From: JBFFXF01 sp041569895
Lineage (GTDB): Bacteria > Planctomycetota > UBA8108 > JACQVS01
Reading direction: 5' to 3'
Length of the DNA stretch: 8,931 nucleotides
NCBI GenBank assembly: GCA_041569895.1
Contig: JBFFXF010000291.1
Location: forward strand, 1 to 8,931
Made by a program: the position numbers and the translations under genes. How positions within the stretch are numbered: position 1 is the stretch's first letter; each line of letters opens with the position of its first letter. This document shows, piece after piece, positions 1 to 6,801 of the stretch. The notes beneath the pieces were generated by a model. The model was not told the origin of the DNA, made no database searches, and saw only the letters and a program-made list of their open reading frames with translations.

Positions 1-728
1 AGAACGAGACCGAGGTCGTGCTCGCCCCCGGCGACTGGACGATCACCGTCACCGTCGACGACGACCCGGAGTGCGACGACACGGCCGACGACGCCACCTG
101 CGTGCTGCCGGTCACCATCTGCCCCGAGGAGGGCGACACGCACTGCACCGGGCTCGAGATCAGCGGTCCCGCGGGCAACCTCCCGGGCGAGTACACGCTG
201 ACCGCGAGCGCGACCGACGATTCCGGCGACACGACGCTGCTCTACACCTTCGTCGCGGACGACGGCACCGACGTGCCGGAGAACCCGATCGTCATCGGCC
301 CGCAGGAGGAGAGCACCGCGACGGTGACGCTCCATGCCGGCGCCTGGACGATCTCCGTCACCGTCGACGACGATCCCGACTGCCGCGACGAGGCCGACGA
401 CGCCACGTGCGAGCAGGCGCTCGTCGTCGAGGAGCCGGGAGGCCTCCAGCTCCCCGGCGACTGCAACCAGGACGGCACGCTCGACATCTCCGACGCGACG
501 TGCGTCTTCGGCGTGCTCTTCCTCGGCAACCCGACGGAGTTCCCGTGCGGCGACGGCACCCCGGCGAACGCGGCGAACCTGACGCTGCTCGACTGGCAGG
601 ACGACGCCGAGATCAACATCTCGGACGGCATCTCGATCCTCCTCTTCCTCTTCTCGGGAGGCGAGCCCCACATCCTCGGAGGCAGCTGCGTGCGCGTGGT
701 GGATTGTGATGAGGTGTGTGTGGAGTAG
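1..728 (+). CDS. Secreted Ig/PKD-like repeat protein with C-terminal dockerin-like module (5' truncated)
   Basis: The frame is open from the first bases (N-E-T-E-V-V before the GTG at 18), so the start lies outside the window and the GTG at 18 is internal. Numbering residues from that GTG, two copies of an acidic beta-strand motif (WTI-T/S-VTVDDDP followed by C and ADDATC) sit at about 7-28 and 110-131, 103 residues apart. The linker resembles an Ig/PKD-type beta-sandwich. A dockerin-like pair follows: DCNQDGTLDISD at 148-159 and DWQDDAEINISD at 192-203, each with Asp/Asn spacing like an EF-hand-type calcium loop and followed by a hydrophobic helix. The Cys-rich tail ends at TAG 726-728. This kind of tail is common on secreted planctomycete proteins. 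Infer an extracellular or surface structural or adhesive protein; any enzymatic domain would lie upstream, unseen. Partner and ligand are unknown. It converges with the DUF1501 gene. Confidence 0.85.
   Translation, partial: NETEVVLAPGDWTITVTVDDDPECDDTADDATCVLPVTICPEEGDTHCTGLEISGPAGNLPGEYTLTASATDDSGDTTLLYTFVADDGTDVPENPIVIGPQEESTATVTLHAGAWTISVTVDDDPDCRDEADDATCEQALVVEEPGGLQLPGDCNQDGTLDISDATCVFGVLFLGNPTEFPCGDGTPANAANLTLLDWQDDAEINISDGISILLFLFSGGEPHILGGSCVRVVDCDEVCVE
36..410 (+). repeat. In-frame duplication of an Ig-like, acidic-loop unit
   Basis: The segments 36-101 and 345-410 encode near-identical 22-residue motifs (W, T-V-x-V-D-D-D-P, C, A-D-D-A-T-C), giving a 309-nt (103-codon) period. The codons before the first copy (N-E-T-E-V-V-L) match those before the second (S-T-A-T-V-T-L), so at least one more full unit probably lies upstream of the window. 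The Asp clusters and paired Cys suggest a calcium- or disulfide-stabilised beta-sandwich; that part is inference. Confidence 0.8.
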
Positions 729-729
729 G

Positions 730-777
730 TCCGGAATCGGAATCGGGAGTCGGAATCGGAGTCGGCATCGGTCATCG
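730..777. repeat. Degenerate GGAATC/GGAGTC tandem repeat
   Basis: Starting two bases after the stop codon of the upstream gene, about 48 bases consist of imperfect 5-7-base units around TCGGAA and TCGGAG (two exact TCGGAA units, then drifting copies GTCGGAA, TCGGA, GTCGGCA, TCGGTCA). It is non-coding on the + strand after the stop at 728. The pattern suggests slippage-born low-complexity spacer DNA; no function is evident. Confidence 0.75.
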
Positions 778-780
778 CTG

Positions 781-820
781 GCCTGGGTTTTTTCTCGCTC
801 GGGCGAGAAAAAACCCAGGC
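781..820. terminator. Perfect 18-bp hairpin in convergent junction, possible bidirectional terminator
   Basis: The arm 781-798 (GCCTGGGTTTTTTCTCGC) is exactly reverse-complementary to 803-820, with the 4-base loop TCGG. It lies between the stop of the + strand repeat protein (728) and the stop of the - strand DUF1501 gene (824-826), where a bidirectional terminator is expected. It is not a canonical intrinsic terminator: the T and A runs are inside the stem, with T before and A after the GC core on either strand, and no U-tract follows. A competing pairing exists between GCTGGCCTG at 777-785 and CAGGCCAGC at 825-833. It could also be a copy of a dispersed palindromic element. Confidence 0.55.
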
Positions 821-823
821 TAT

Positions 824-2335
824 TCAGGCCAGCAACCCCCCGACCACCTCCCCGTGCACATCCGTCAGCCGATAATCCCGGCCCTGGAAGCGGTAGGTCA
901 GGCGCTCGTGGTCGAGGCCGAGGAGGTGGAGGATGGTCGCCTGCAGGTCGTGGATGTGCACGCGGTCGCGCGCGACGCGGTAGCCGAGCTCGTCGGTCTC
1001 GCCCCAGGTGATGCCCGGCTTGACGCCGCCGCCGGCGAGGAACGCCGTGAAGCAGTGGGGATGGTGGTCGCGGCCGAGGAACTTCGAGCCGTTGCGCTCC
1101 TCGTTGAGCGGCGTGCGGCCGAACTCGCCGCTCCAGATGACGAGCGTCTCGTCGAGGAGCCCGCGCTGCTTCAGGTCGGTGATCAGCGCGGCCACGGCGC
1201 GGTCCATGTCGCGGCACTTGCCCGGCAGCGCGAGCTTGATGTCGTTGCCCTCGCCGGTGCCGTGGAAGTCCCAGCCCCAGTCGAAGAGCTGCACGAAGCG
1301 CACGCCCTTCTCGACGAGGCGCCTCGCGAGCAGGCAGTTGTTGGCGAAGCTCGCCTCGCCCGGCATTGCACCGTAAAGCCCGCGGACCTGCTCCGGCTCC
1401 TGCGAGATGTCCATCGCGCCCGGCACGGAGACCTGCATCCGGTAGGCGAGCTCGTACTGCGCGATACGCGTCAGCGTTTCGGGGCTGCCGAGCTCGCGTG
1501 CCTGGAGCTCGTTGAGCTCGCGCAGGACGTCGAGCGACAGCCGCCGCATGCGCCGGTCCATGCCGCGCGGATTCGATGCGAAGAGCACCGGGTCGCCTCT
1601 CGAGCGGCACTGGACGCCCTGGAAGACCGATGGCAGGAAGCCGCTTCCCCACGCCGTCTTGCCGGCGCTCGGGTTGACGCCGCCCGAGATCAGCACGACG
1701 AAGCCGGGCAGGTCGCGGCTCTCGCTGCCGAGGCCGTACGTCACCCACGCGCCCATCGACGGCCGGCCCATGCGCGGCGATCCGGTGTAGAGGAGGAGCT
1801 GCGCCGGCGCGTGGTTGAACTGGTCGGTGTTCATCGACTTGACGAACGCGATGTCGTCCGCCACTCGCGCGATGCACGGCAGGATCTCCGACACCCACGC
1901 GCCGCTCTGGCCGCGTCTCGCGAAGCGGTGCGGCGACGCGAGCAGCTTCGGCGTGCCCTTGATGAAGGCGAAGCGCTCGCCCTCGAGGTACTCCTGCGGG
2001 CACGGCTGCCCGTTGCGCTTCTCGAGTTCCGGCTTCCAGTCGAAGAGGTCGTGCTGCGGCGGCGAGCCCGCCATGTGGAGGTAGATCACGCTGCGGGCGC
2101 GTGGCGCGAAGTGCGGCGCGCGCACGTCGAGCGGCGCCCCGGTCGCGTCGCCGGAGGTCTCACGCTGCCCGGGTGACTGGCGCGCCTCGAGCACGCCATC
2201 GGCGAGGAGCAACGAGGCCAGCGCCGCCTTGCCGATCCCCGTCTGGCACTCGCGCAGGAAGTGCCGCCTCGTCGTGTGCCGGACGCTCTCGAGCCCGTGC
2301 AGCGTGTCGTTTCCGTCGTCCCTGGTGTCGATCAT
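824..2335 (-). CDS. DUF1501 family protein with Tat-like leader
   Basis: This is a complete 503-residue protein of the DUF1501 family (PF07394), which belongs to the alkaline-phosphatase/sulfatase-like fold group; its reaction is not established. Residues 22-27 (TRRHFL) followed by the hydrophobic stretch GIGKAALASLLLADG form a Tat-type leader, so export in folded form is likely. Family hallmarks are visible: HMAGSPPQHDLFDWKP (87-102), FNHAP (173-177), GRPSMGAWVTYGLG (190-203), WSGEFGRTP (401-409) and GRDHHP (421-426). The Asp/His-rich motifs fit metal binding, by analogy with the fold. The ATG at 2335 is preceded by a weak GAGAGA Shine-Dalgarno-like run at 2351-2346, 10 nt away. It starts 25 nt after the stop of the cytochrome/DUF1553 gene, so the two are very likely co-transcribed; such pairs recur in planctomycetes. 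No frameshift is seen and the length is normal for the family. Confidence 0.92.
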   Translation of the reverse strand: MIDTRDDGNDTLHGLESVRHTTRRHFLRECQTGIGKAALASLLLADGVLEARQSPGQRETSGDATGAPLDVRAPHFAPRARSVIYLHMAGSPPQHDLFDWKPELEKRNGQPCPQEYLEGERFAFIKGTPKLLASPHRFARRGQSGAWVSEILPCIARVADDIAFVKSMNTDQFNHAPAQLLLYTGSPRMGRPSMGAWVTYGLGSESRDLPGFVVLISGGVNPSAGKTAWGSGFLPSVFQGVQCRSRGDPVLFASNPRGMDRRMRRLSLDVLRELNELQARELGSPETLTRIAQYELAYRMQVSVPGAMDISQEPEQVRGLYGAMPGEASFANNCLLARRLVEKGVRFVQLFDWGWDFHGTGEGNDIKLALPGKCRDMDRAVAALITDLKQRGLLDETLVIWSGEFGRTPLNEERNGSKFLGRDHHPHCFTAFLAGGGVKPGITWGETDELGYRVARDRVHIHDLQATILHLLGLDHERLTYRFQGRDYRLTDVHGEVVGGLLA

Positions 2336-2360
2336 CTTTCGATCATCTCTCGATGGACTG

Positions 2361-5246
2361 TCACCGCTTCATGATCGTCTCGTCGAGATTGAGGAGCACA
2401 TTCGCGACCACCGTCCACGCGGCGAGCTCCGCCAAGTCGGCTCCCGCGGGCGCGGGTCCGAGCGGGTCCGTGGCCATCGCCATCGCGGCCCCGGAGTCGT
2501 CGCGATAGATCACGAGCGCGCGTTCCGCGAGCGACACGAGCCGGTCGACCTCGCTGTCCGCCGGCCGGCGCGCGAGCACCAGCCGGAATCCGTGAATCGC
2601 ACGCGAGCGCGCCTCCGCGCCGCCCTCCCCGACCACGCGGCGCGCCAGCGCCTGCGCTGCCTCGACGTGGACCGGATCGTTCATGGTGACGAGCGCCTGC
2701 AGCGGCGTGTTCGTCGTAATGCGACGCACCGTGCAGAACTCGCGGCTTGGCGCGTCGAAGGTCGTCATCGCAGGATAGGGCGTCGTGCGACGCCAGAGCG
2801 TGTAGATCCCGCGGCGGTAGCGGTCCTCGCCCGGGCTCGGGTCCCAGTCGGTGTCGCCGCCGAACGCGGCGCGCAGACCGAGCTTCGGCCGCGGCGGTCG
2901 CACCGACTCGCCGCGCATCTTCGTGCTCAGGAGGCCGCTCACAGCGAGCGCCTGATCCCGCACCATCTCCGCCGACAGTCGCACCCGCGGCCCGCGCGCG
3001 AGCAGCGTGTTGAAGCGGTCGCTCGCGAGAAGCTCCGGCGTCACGCGGGACGTCTGGCGGTACGTCGCCGACGTCACCACGAGCCGCAGCAGCGCCTTGA
3101 GGTCCCAGCCGGTGCGCATCACCTCGGTCGCGAGCCAGTCGAGGAGCGCCGGATGGCTCGGCAGCGCGCCCTGGCGGCCGAAGTCCTCGCAGGTCTGCAC
3201 CAGGCCGTTGCCGAGGATCTGCTCCCACACCCGGTTCACGAGCACGCGAGCCGTCAGCGGATTGCGTTCGTCGACGAGCCATCGGGCGATGCCGAGGCGG
3301 TCGGGCGCGTCGCCGGCGCCGAGCTCGTGGAACGCCGACGGCACGCCAGGCGAGACCTCCGTCCCGCGGTCGAGGAAGTTGCCGCGGATCAGAACGTGCG
3401 TCGAGCGTCGCCGCTCCGCCGGCAGCGCTCGCATGATCGGCGTGCTCACCGGCTTGATCGACTCGATCTCCTTGCGGAGCTCGGCGATCGCCCGACGTTC
3501 CGGCAGGAGGTCGACGGCGCGCTCGCGGTGGTAAGCCTCGGTATCGGCGCGACGCCGCGGATCGATCGCCTCGTGCGTCGGCGGCAGGTCGAACGCCGCG
3601 CTCGGCCGTGGCGGCTCGTCGATGCTCGCGACCCACACCGGCGTCCGTCCGGCATCGAGCGCGACGAGTCGCCAGCTCGACAGGCGTTCACGGACGCCGT
3701 CCGAGTCAGTGCGGTTCCACACGACGATGCGCTCCACCGCCACGGCGCCGCCGAGGTCCACCTCCCACCACGGGTCGTTCTCCTGCGCGGTGTGCGTCGT
3801 CGATCGGGCGTTGAAGAAGTCGCCGTCGGTGTTGCCGTCAATCGCCAGGCGCGCCGGCGCATCGTGGGCATCGCTCTTCTGCGTCGCCTGGCCGCGACGG
3901 GCGACGTTCTCGCCGCCGGAGAGCACCTCGACCTCGGCGATGTGCAGCCAGCGCATGGCGCCGGGCGCCTCGACGCGGATGAACCGCGTCTCGAGAGGGC
4001 CCCCGCGCACCGGGAGCGTGACGTCGGTCGCCTCGCCGGCGCGGGCGAGGTCGGCCTCGAGCGACGCGATCCGCGCCTCGAGCGCGTCGCGCCTCTCGCG
4101 CTGCTCCTCGGTGAACGTCTCGATCGTCGGTTGCTCGTCCCCGCGGTCCGCGTCCTCGGTGCTGTTGAAGACCGCGAAGAAGCGGTAGTACTCGTCCTGC
4201 GTGATCGGATCGTACTTGTGCGTGTGGCACTGGGCGCATTCCATCGTCAGGCCCATCCAGACCTGCATCGTCGTGTTGACGCGATCGACAACGGCGGCGA
4301 TGCGGAACTCCTCGTCGTCGGTGCCGCCCTCGCTGTTGGTCATCGTGTTGCGGTGGAACGCCGTGGCGATCAGCTGCTCCTCGTCGGGATCGGGAAGCAG
4401 ATCGCCGGCGAGCTGCTCGATGGTGAACTGATCGAACGCGAGGCCGCGGTTGAGGGCGTCGATCACCCAGTCGCGGTACCGCCAGATGACCCGCGGCGGG
4501 TCCTGGGCGTATCCGGCCGAATCGGCGTAGCGTGCGAGATCGAGCCAGACCCGGGCCCAGCGCTCGCCGAACGCGGGCGACTGGAGCAGCCGGTCGACGA
4601 GTCGCTCGTACGCGTCGGGCGAGTTATCCGCGAGGAACCGATCGATGTCGTCGAGCGCCGGCGGCAGCCCGGTGAGGTCGATGGTGACGCGACGGATGAG
4701 CGCCTCGCGTTCCGCCTCGGACGACGGCCGCAGGTCCTCGCGCTCGAGTCGCGCCAGCACGAGGCGATCGATGGCGCCCCGCGGCCAGAACGCATCGGGC
4801 CCATCGCGCACCGCGGGCAGCGACGGCCGTGACGGCGGCACGAATGACCAGTGTCGCTCCCACCGAGCTCCGGCGGCGATCCAGCGCCGCAGCAAGTCCA
4901 CGTCGCGCGGCGACAGCGCCTCGCCGACCTCGGGCGGCGGCATGCGCTCGTCCTCGTCGTCCGAGCTCACCCGCCGAACGAGCTCGCTCCGCCCGGGCTC
5001 GCCGGGCCACACGGCGCGACGCCCATCGCGATCCCGTGTGGCGTTCAGTGGATCATCGAGCCGCAGGTCCGCCTCCCGGGCCGCCGCGTCGGGTCCGTGA
5101 CAGCGAAAGCAGCGACCGGAGAGGATCGGTCGAATATCACGATTGAAATCGACCCCCTCGCCGACTCTCTCGCCGGCGAAGGTCGTTCCGCCAGCGAAAA
5201 GGAGAACGGCGACACGTAACGAGTCTCGAAACCTCCGAGCGTCCAT
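2361..5246 (-). CDS. PSCyt1-DUF1549-F5/8C-DUF1553 planctomycete cytochrome protein
   Basis: This is a 961-residue protein. A Sec leader (VAVLLFAGGTTFAG, cleavage about residue 25) precedes a planctomycete cytochrome-C domain (PSCyt1) with haem motif C46-F-R-C49-H50. DUF1549 (PSCyt2) spans about 153-375 and holds a second motif, C337-A-Q-C340-H341, followed by THKYDPI. A short charged coiled coil (about 378-405) leads into an F5/8-type C or galactose-binding-like domain (about 410-560: ETRFIRVEAPG, AIDGNTDGDF, PWWEVDLGG, IVVWNRTD). DUF1553 (PSD1) spans about 605-960 (NPLTARVLVNRVWEQ, SATYRQ, MTTFDAPSRE, TNTPLQALV). The frame is open upstream past 5246, but only this ATG sits directly before a leader. 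There is no convincing Shine-Dalgarno. It is the first gene of an operon with DUF1501. Inferred role: periplasmic or surface haem protein that binds a glycan. The redox partner and substrate are unknown. Confidence 0.92.
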   Translation of the reverse strand: MDARRFRDSLRVAVLLFAGGTTFAGERVGEGVDFNRDIRPILSGRCFRCHGPDAAAREADLRLDDPLNATRDRDGRRAVWPGEPGRSELVRRVSSDDEDERMPPPEVGEALSPRDVDLLRRWIAAGARWERHWSFVPPSRPSLPAVRDGPDAFWPRGAIDRLVLARLEREDLRPSSEAEREALIRRVTIDLTGLPPALDDIDRFLADNSPDAYERLVDRLLQSPAFGERWARVWLDLARYADSAGYAQDPPRVIWRYRDWVIDALNRGLAFDQFTIEQLAGDLLPDPDEEQLIATAFHRNTMTNSEGGTDDEEFRIAAVVDRVNTTMQVWMGLTMECAQCHTHKYDPITQDEYYRFFAVFNSTEDADRGDEQPTIETFTEEQRERRDALEARIASLEADLARAGEATDVTLPVRGGPLETRFIRVEAPGAMRWLHIAEVEVLSGGENVARRGQATQKSDAHDAPARLAIDGNTDGDFFNARSTTHTAQENDPWWEVDLGGAVAVERIVVWNRTDSDGVRERLSSWRLVALDAGRTPVWVASIDEPPRPSAAFDLPPTHEAIDPRRRADTEAYHRERAVDLLPERRAIAELRKEIESIKPVSTPIMRALPAERRRSTHVLIRGNFLDRGTEVSPGVPSAFHELGAGDAPDRLGIARWLVDERNPLTARVLVNRVWEQILGNGLVQTCEDFGRQGALPSHPALLDWLATEVMRTGWDLKALLRLVVTSATYRQTSRVTPELLASDRFNTLLARGPRVRLSAEMVRDQALAVSGLLSTKMRGESVRPPRPKLGLRAAFGGDTDWDPSPGEDRYRRGIYTLWRRTTPYPAMTTFDAPSREFCTVRRITTNTPLQALVTMNDPVHVEAAQALARRVVGEGGAEARSRAIHGFRLVLARRPADSEVDRLVSLAERALVIYRDDSGAAMAMATDPLGPAPAGADLAELAAWTVVANVLLNLDETIMKR

Positions 5247-5255
5247 GGCAGCCGT

Positions 5256-5261
5256 ATCATA
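5256..5261 (-). promoter_or_regulatory. Candidate -10 element (TATGAT) for the cytochrome operon
   Basis: On the - strand TATGAT (one mismatch to TATAAT) ends 9 nt before the ATG at 5246, inside the small palindrome GTATCATAC (5254-5262). If used, transcription would begin at or within a few bases of the start codon, giving a leaderless or near-leaderless mRNA. That would fit the missing Shine-Dalgarno. No good -35 hexamer is seen 16-18 nt upstream, so the call is tentative. Confidence 0.3.
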
Positions 5262-5465
5262 CCCGGGCCCGTCGGGCTTCCAGAAGAGGAACGCGGATTC
5301 CGGTCCGCAGATTACGCAGTCCGTACACCGGATGCCCTCCCCGAGTACCCCCCATGCCGCCTCCGTCCAACCCGGGTCCCGCCCCCGCTGCCGCAAATCG
5401 TACCCGCATAAGAAAGTAGCGCTGGCGCACCACACGCGGCCCCGGTTTTGCTCTCTGTCATTCTG

Positions 5466-5471
5466 AAGGAG
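5466..5471 (+). promoter_or_regulatory. Shine-Dalgarno AAGGAG for the aminotransferase
   Basis: AAGGAG (within GAAGGAGAT) lies 7 nt before the ATG at 5479, an optimal spacing, and fixes that start. It is the strongest ribosome-binding site among the genes whose starts lie in the window. Confidence 0.85.
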
Positions 5472-5478
5472 ATCCAGC

Positions 5479-6771
5479 ATGAACACGACGATCCTGAACG
5501 ACTCGACGACGCTTCCCGCGATTCTCGGCGGCCGTCCCGCCGTCACGCTGCCTCCGGAGGCCGCCGGCCGGTGGCCGGTGATCACCGAGGAGGACGAGCT
5601 CGCGGTGCTCGACATCCTGCGCGACGGCAGGATCTCGAAGCACCCCGTGGCTCGCGAGCTCGAGCGCGAGTGGGCGGCGTACGTCGGGGTGCGGCACGCG
5701 CTGACGCACTGTAACGGCACCGCGGCGCTGCTCGCCGCGTTTCACTCGCTCGACCTCGAGCCCGGCGACGAGATCCTCGTCCCGACGGCGACCTTCTGGG
5801 CGTCGGTGCTGCCGATGCTCTGGGTCGGCGCGGTGCCGGTCTTCTGCGAGAGCGAGCCGGATCGGCTCGGCATCGATCCCGAGGACATGGAGCGACGCAT
5901 CACGCCGCGCACCAGGGCGGTGGTGGTGGTCCACCTGTGGGGCATGCCGTCGAAGATGACCGAGATCCGCGCCGTGGCGCGGCGTCACGGGCTGCGGATC
6001 ATCGAGGACGCATCGCACGCGCACGGGGCCTCATGGCGCGGGCACAAGGCGGGCGCGCTCGGCGACGTCGGCGTCTTCAGCCTGCAGGGCGACAAGCTCG
6101 CGCCGGCGGGCGAGGGAGGCGTGCTGCTGACCGACGACGACACCATCCACGAGCGCGCAGTCTGCCTCGGCGACATCACGTGCATACTGGAGCTCACGAC
6201 ACCGGCGCGGCGGTTCGCGGCGACGGGGTTCGGCGTCAAGACGCGCATGGCGCCGATGTCCGCGGCGCTGGCGCGATCGCAGCTCCACCGGCTCGACGAG
6301 CGCAACGCCCGCCGCAATCGCGCGACCATCGCGCTGTCGCACCGGCTCGAGCCGCTCGGCTTCGACACCTTCCTCGCGCCGCCGCACATCGATCGCGTCT
6401 ACTTCGAGTTCATCGTGCGCTGCAACCCGGAGCGCATCCCGATCCCGCGCGACCTCCTGGTCGAGGCGCTGCGGGCGGAGGGCTGCGACGTCACCGTGCC
6501 GCGCTACCCGCTGCTCCACGAGCAGCCGTTCTTCACCGAGGGCCACTGGCGCCGCATCGCCCGCCTGCCCCGCTCGGCCGCCGACGACCGCAAGGACACC
6601 ACCGAGCTGCCGCGGACGGAGTCGCTGCAGCACGAGTTCATCCGCCTCCCCAATCTCCCGGACGCGGACGAGGAACTGGTGGAGCAGTATGCGGTGGCGT
6701 TCGAAAAAGTGGTCGGACATGCAGAGACGATCTGCTCGAGCAGAGCTCGAAGCTCGGGCAGGGAGAGTTGA
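5479..6771 (+). CDS. DegT/DnrJ/EryC1/StrS family PLP aminotransferase
   Basis: This is a 430-residue fold-type I PLP enzyme of the DegT/DnrJ/EryC1/StrS family, which usually transfers an amino group to keto-sugars or cyclitols in the cytoplasm. Visible family features are the N-terminal GGRPAV (17-22), the phosphate-binding NGTAAL (79-84), the cofactor-ring Asp in IIEDASHAHGA (D177, H180), and the Schiff-base lysine K206 in FSLQGDKLAPAGEGG (200-214). The C-terminal half carries the small domain with a VPRYPLLHEQPFF stretch (340-352). All key residues are present and the length is near normal for the family. The last 18 or so residues (after VVGHAE) are Ser/Arg-rich and look like a non-conserved tail. 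The ATG is set by the AAGGAG at 5466. No nucleotide-sugar, glycosyltransferase or oxidoreductase gene is adjacent, so its substrate cannot be assigned; it seems to be a single-gene unit. Confidence 0.9.
   Translation: MNTTILNDSTTLPAILGGRPAVTLPPEAAGRWPVITEEDELAVLDILRDGRISKHPVARELEREWAAYVGVRHALTHCNGTAALLAAFHSLDLEPGDEILVPTATFWASVLPMLWVGAVPVFCESEPDRLGIDPEDMERRITPRTRAVVVVHLWGMPSKMTEIRAVARRHGLRIIEDASHAHGASWRGHKAGALGDVGVFSLQGDKLAPAGEGGVLLTDDDTIHERAVCLGDITCILELTTPARRFAATGFGVKTRMAPMSAALARSQLHRLDERNARRNRATIALSHRLEPLGFDTFLAPPHIDRVYFEFIVRCNPERIPIPRDLLVEALRAEGCDVTVPRYPLLHEQPFFTEGHWRRIARLPRSAADDRKDTTELPRTESLQHEFIRLPNLPDADEELVEQYAVAFEKVVGHAETICSSRARSSGRES
6732..6761 (+). repeat. Imperfect hairpin at the 3' end of the aminotransferase gene
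   Basis: CTGCTCGAGC (6732-6741) can pair with GCTCGGGCAG (6752-6761), 9 Watson-Crick pairs plus one T-G wobble, around a 10-base loop. The left arm also starts a 12-base palindrome (CTGCTCGAGCAG, 6732-6743), and GAGCT/AGCTC (6743-6755) offers a competing fold. It lies within the last codons and no T-run follows, so a termination role is uncertain. Confidence 0.4.
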
Positions 6772-6801
6772 CTTCGAAGGCTTGCTGTTCAGACGATCTA
6801 T

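Larger units (their letters stand above)
5247..5478. promoter_or_regulatory. Divergent intergenic region between cytochrome operon and aminotransferase
   Basis: These 232 bases separate two start codons facing apart, so promoters for both directions should lie here. The only sigma-70-like element I see is for the - strand gene (see 5256-5261). For the + strand gene I see a good Shine-Dalgarno but no convincing -35/-10 pair. The region is GC-rich with few stop codons, so open frames run through it by chance, and none resembles a protein. No riboswitch or clear operator was recognised. Confidence 0.5.

Noticed and set aside
18..20. GTG at 18 as the start of the dockerin-tailed protein.
   Set aside because: The preceding codons continue the same repeat (N-E-T-E-V-V matches the second unit) and no leader follows, so the gene enters from outside the window.
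730..777. CRISPR-like or integron-like repeat array.
   Set aside because: The units are only 5-7 bases with no spacers and there are no cas or integrase genes; it is a simple degenerate tandem repeat.
716..2176. A 486-codon open frame on the + strand opposite the DUF1501 gene.
   Set aside because: It begins inside the end of the upstream gene and the tandem repeat, has biased composition and no domain; the - strand has unmistakable DUF1501 motifs.
2229..4832. An 867-codon open frame on the + strand opposite the cytochrome/DUF1553 gene.
   Set aside because: It is an antisense by-product of high-GC codon use: Arg/Ala/His/Glu-rich low-complexity translation, no recognisable domain, while the opposite strand encodes clear conserved families.
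5247..5720. Longer start for the cytochrome/DUF1553 protein, about 158 residues further upstream.
   Set aside because: The extension overlaps the aminotransferase gene on the other strand, has no family similarity, and would bury the signal peptide that begins at 5246.
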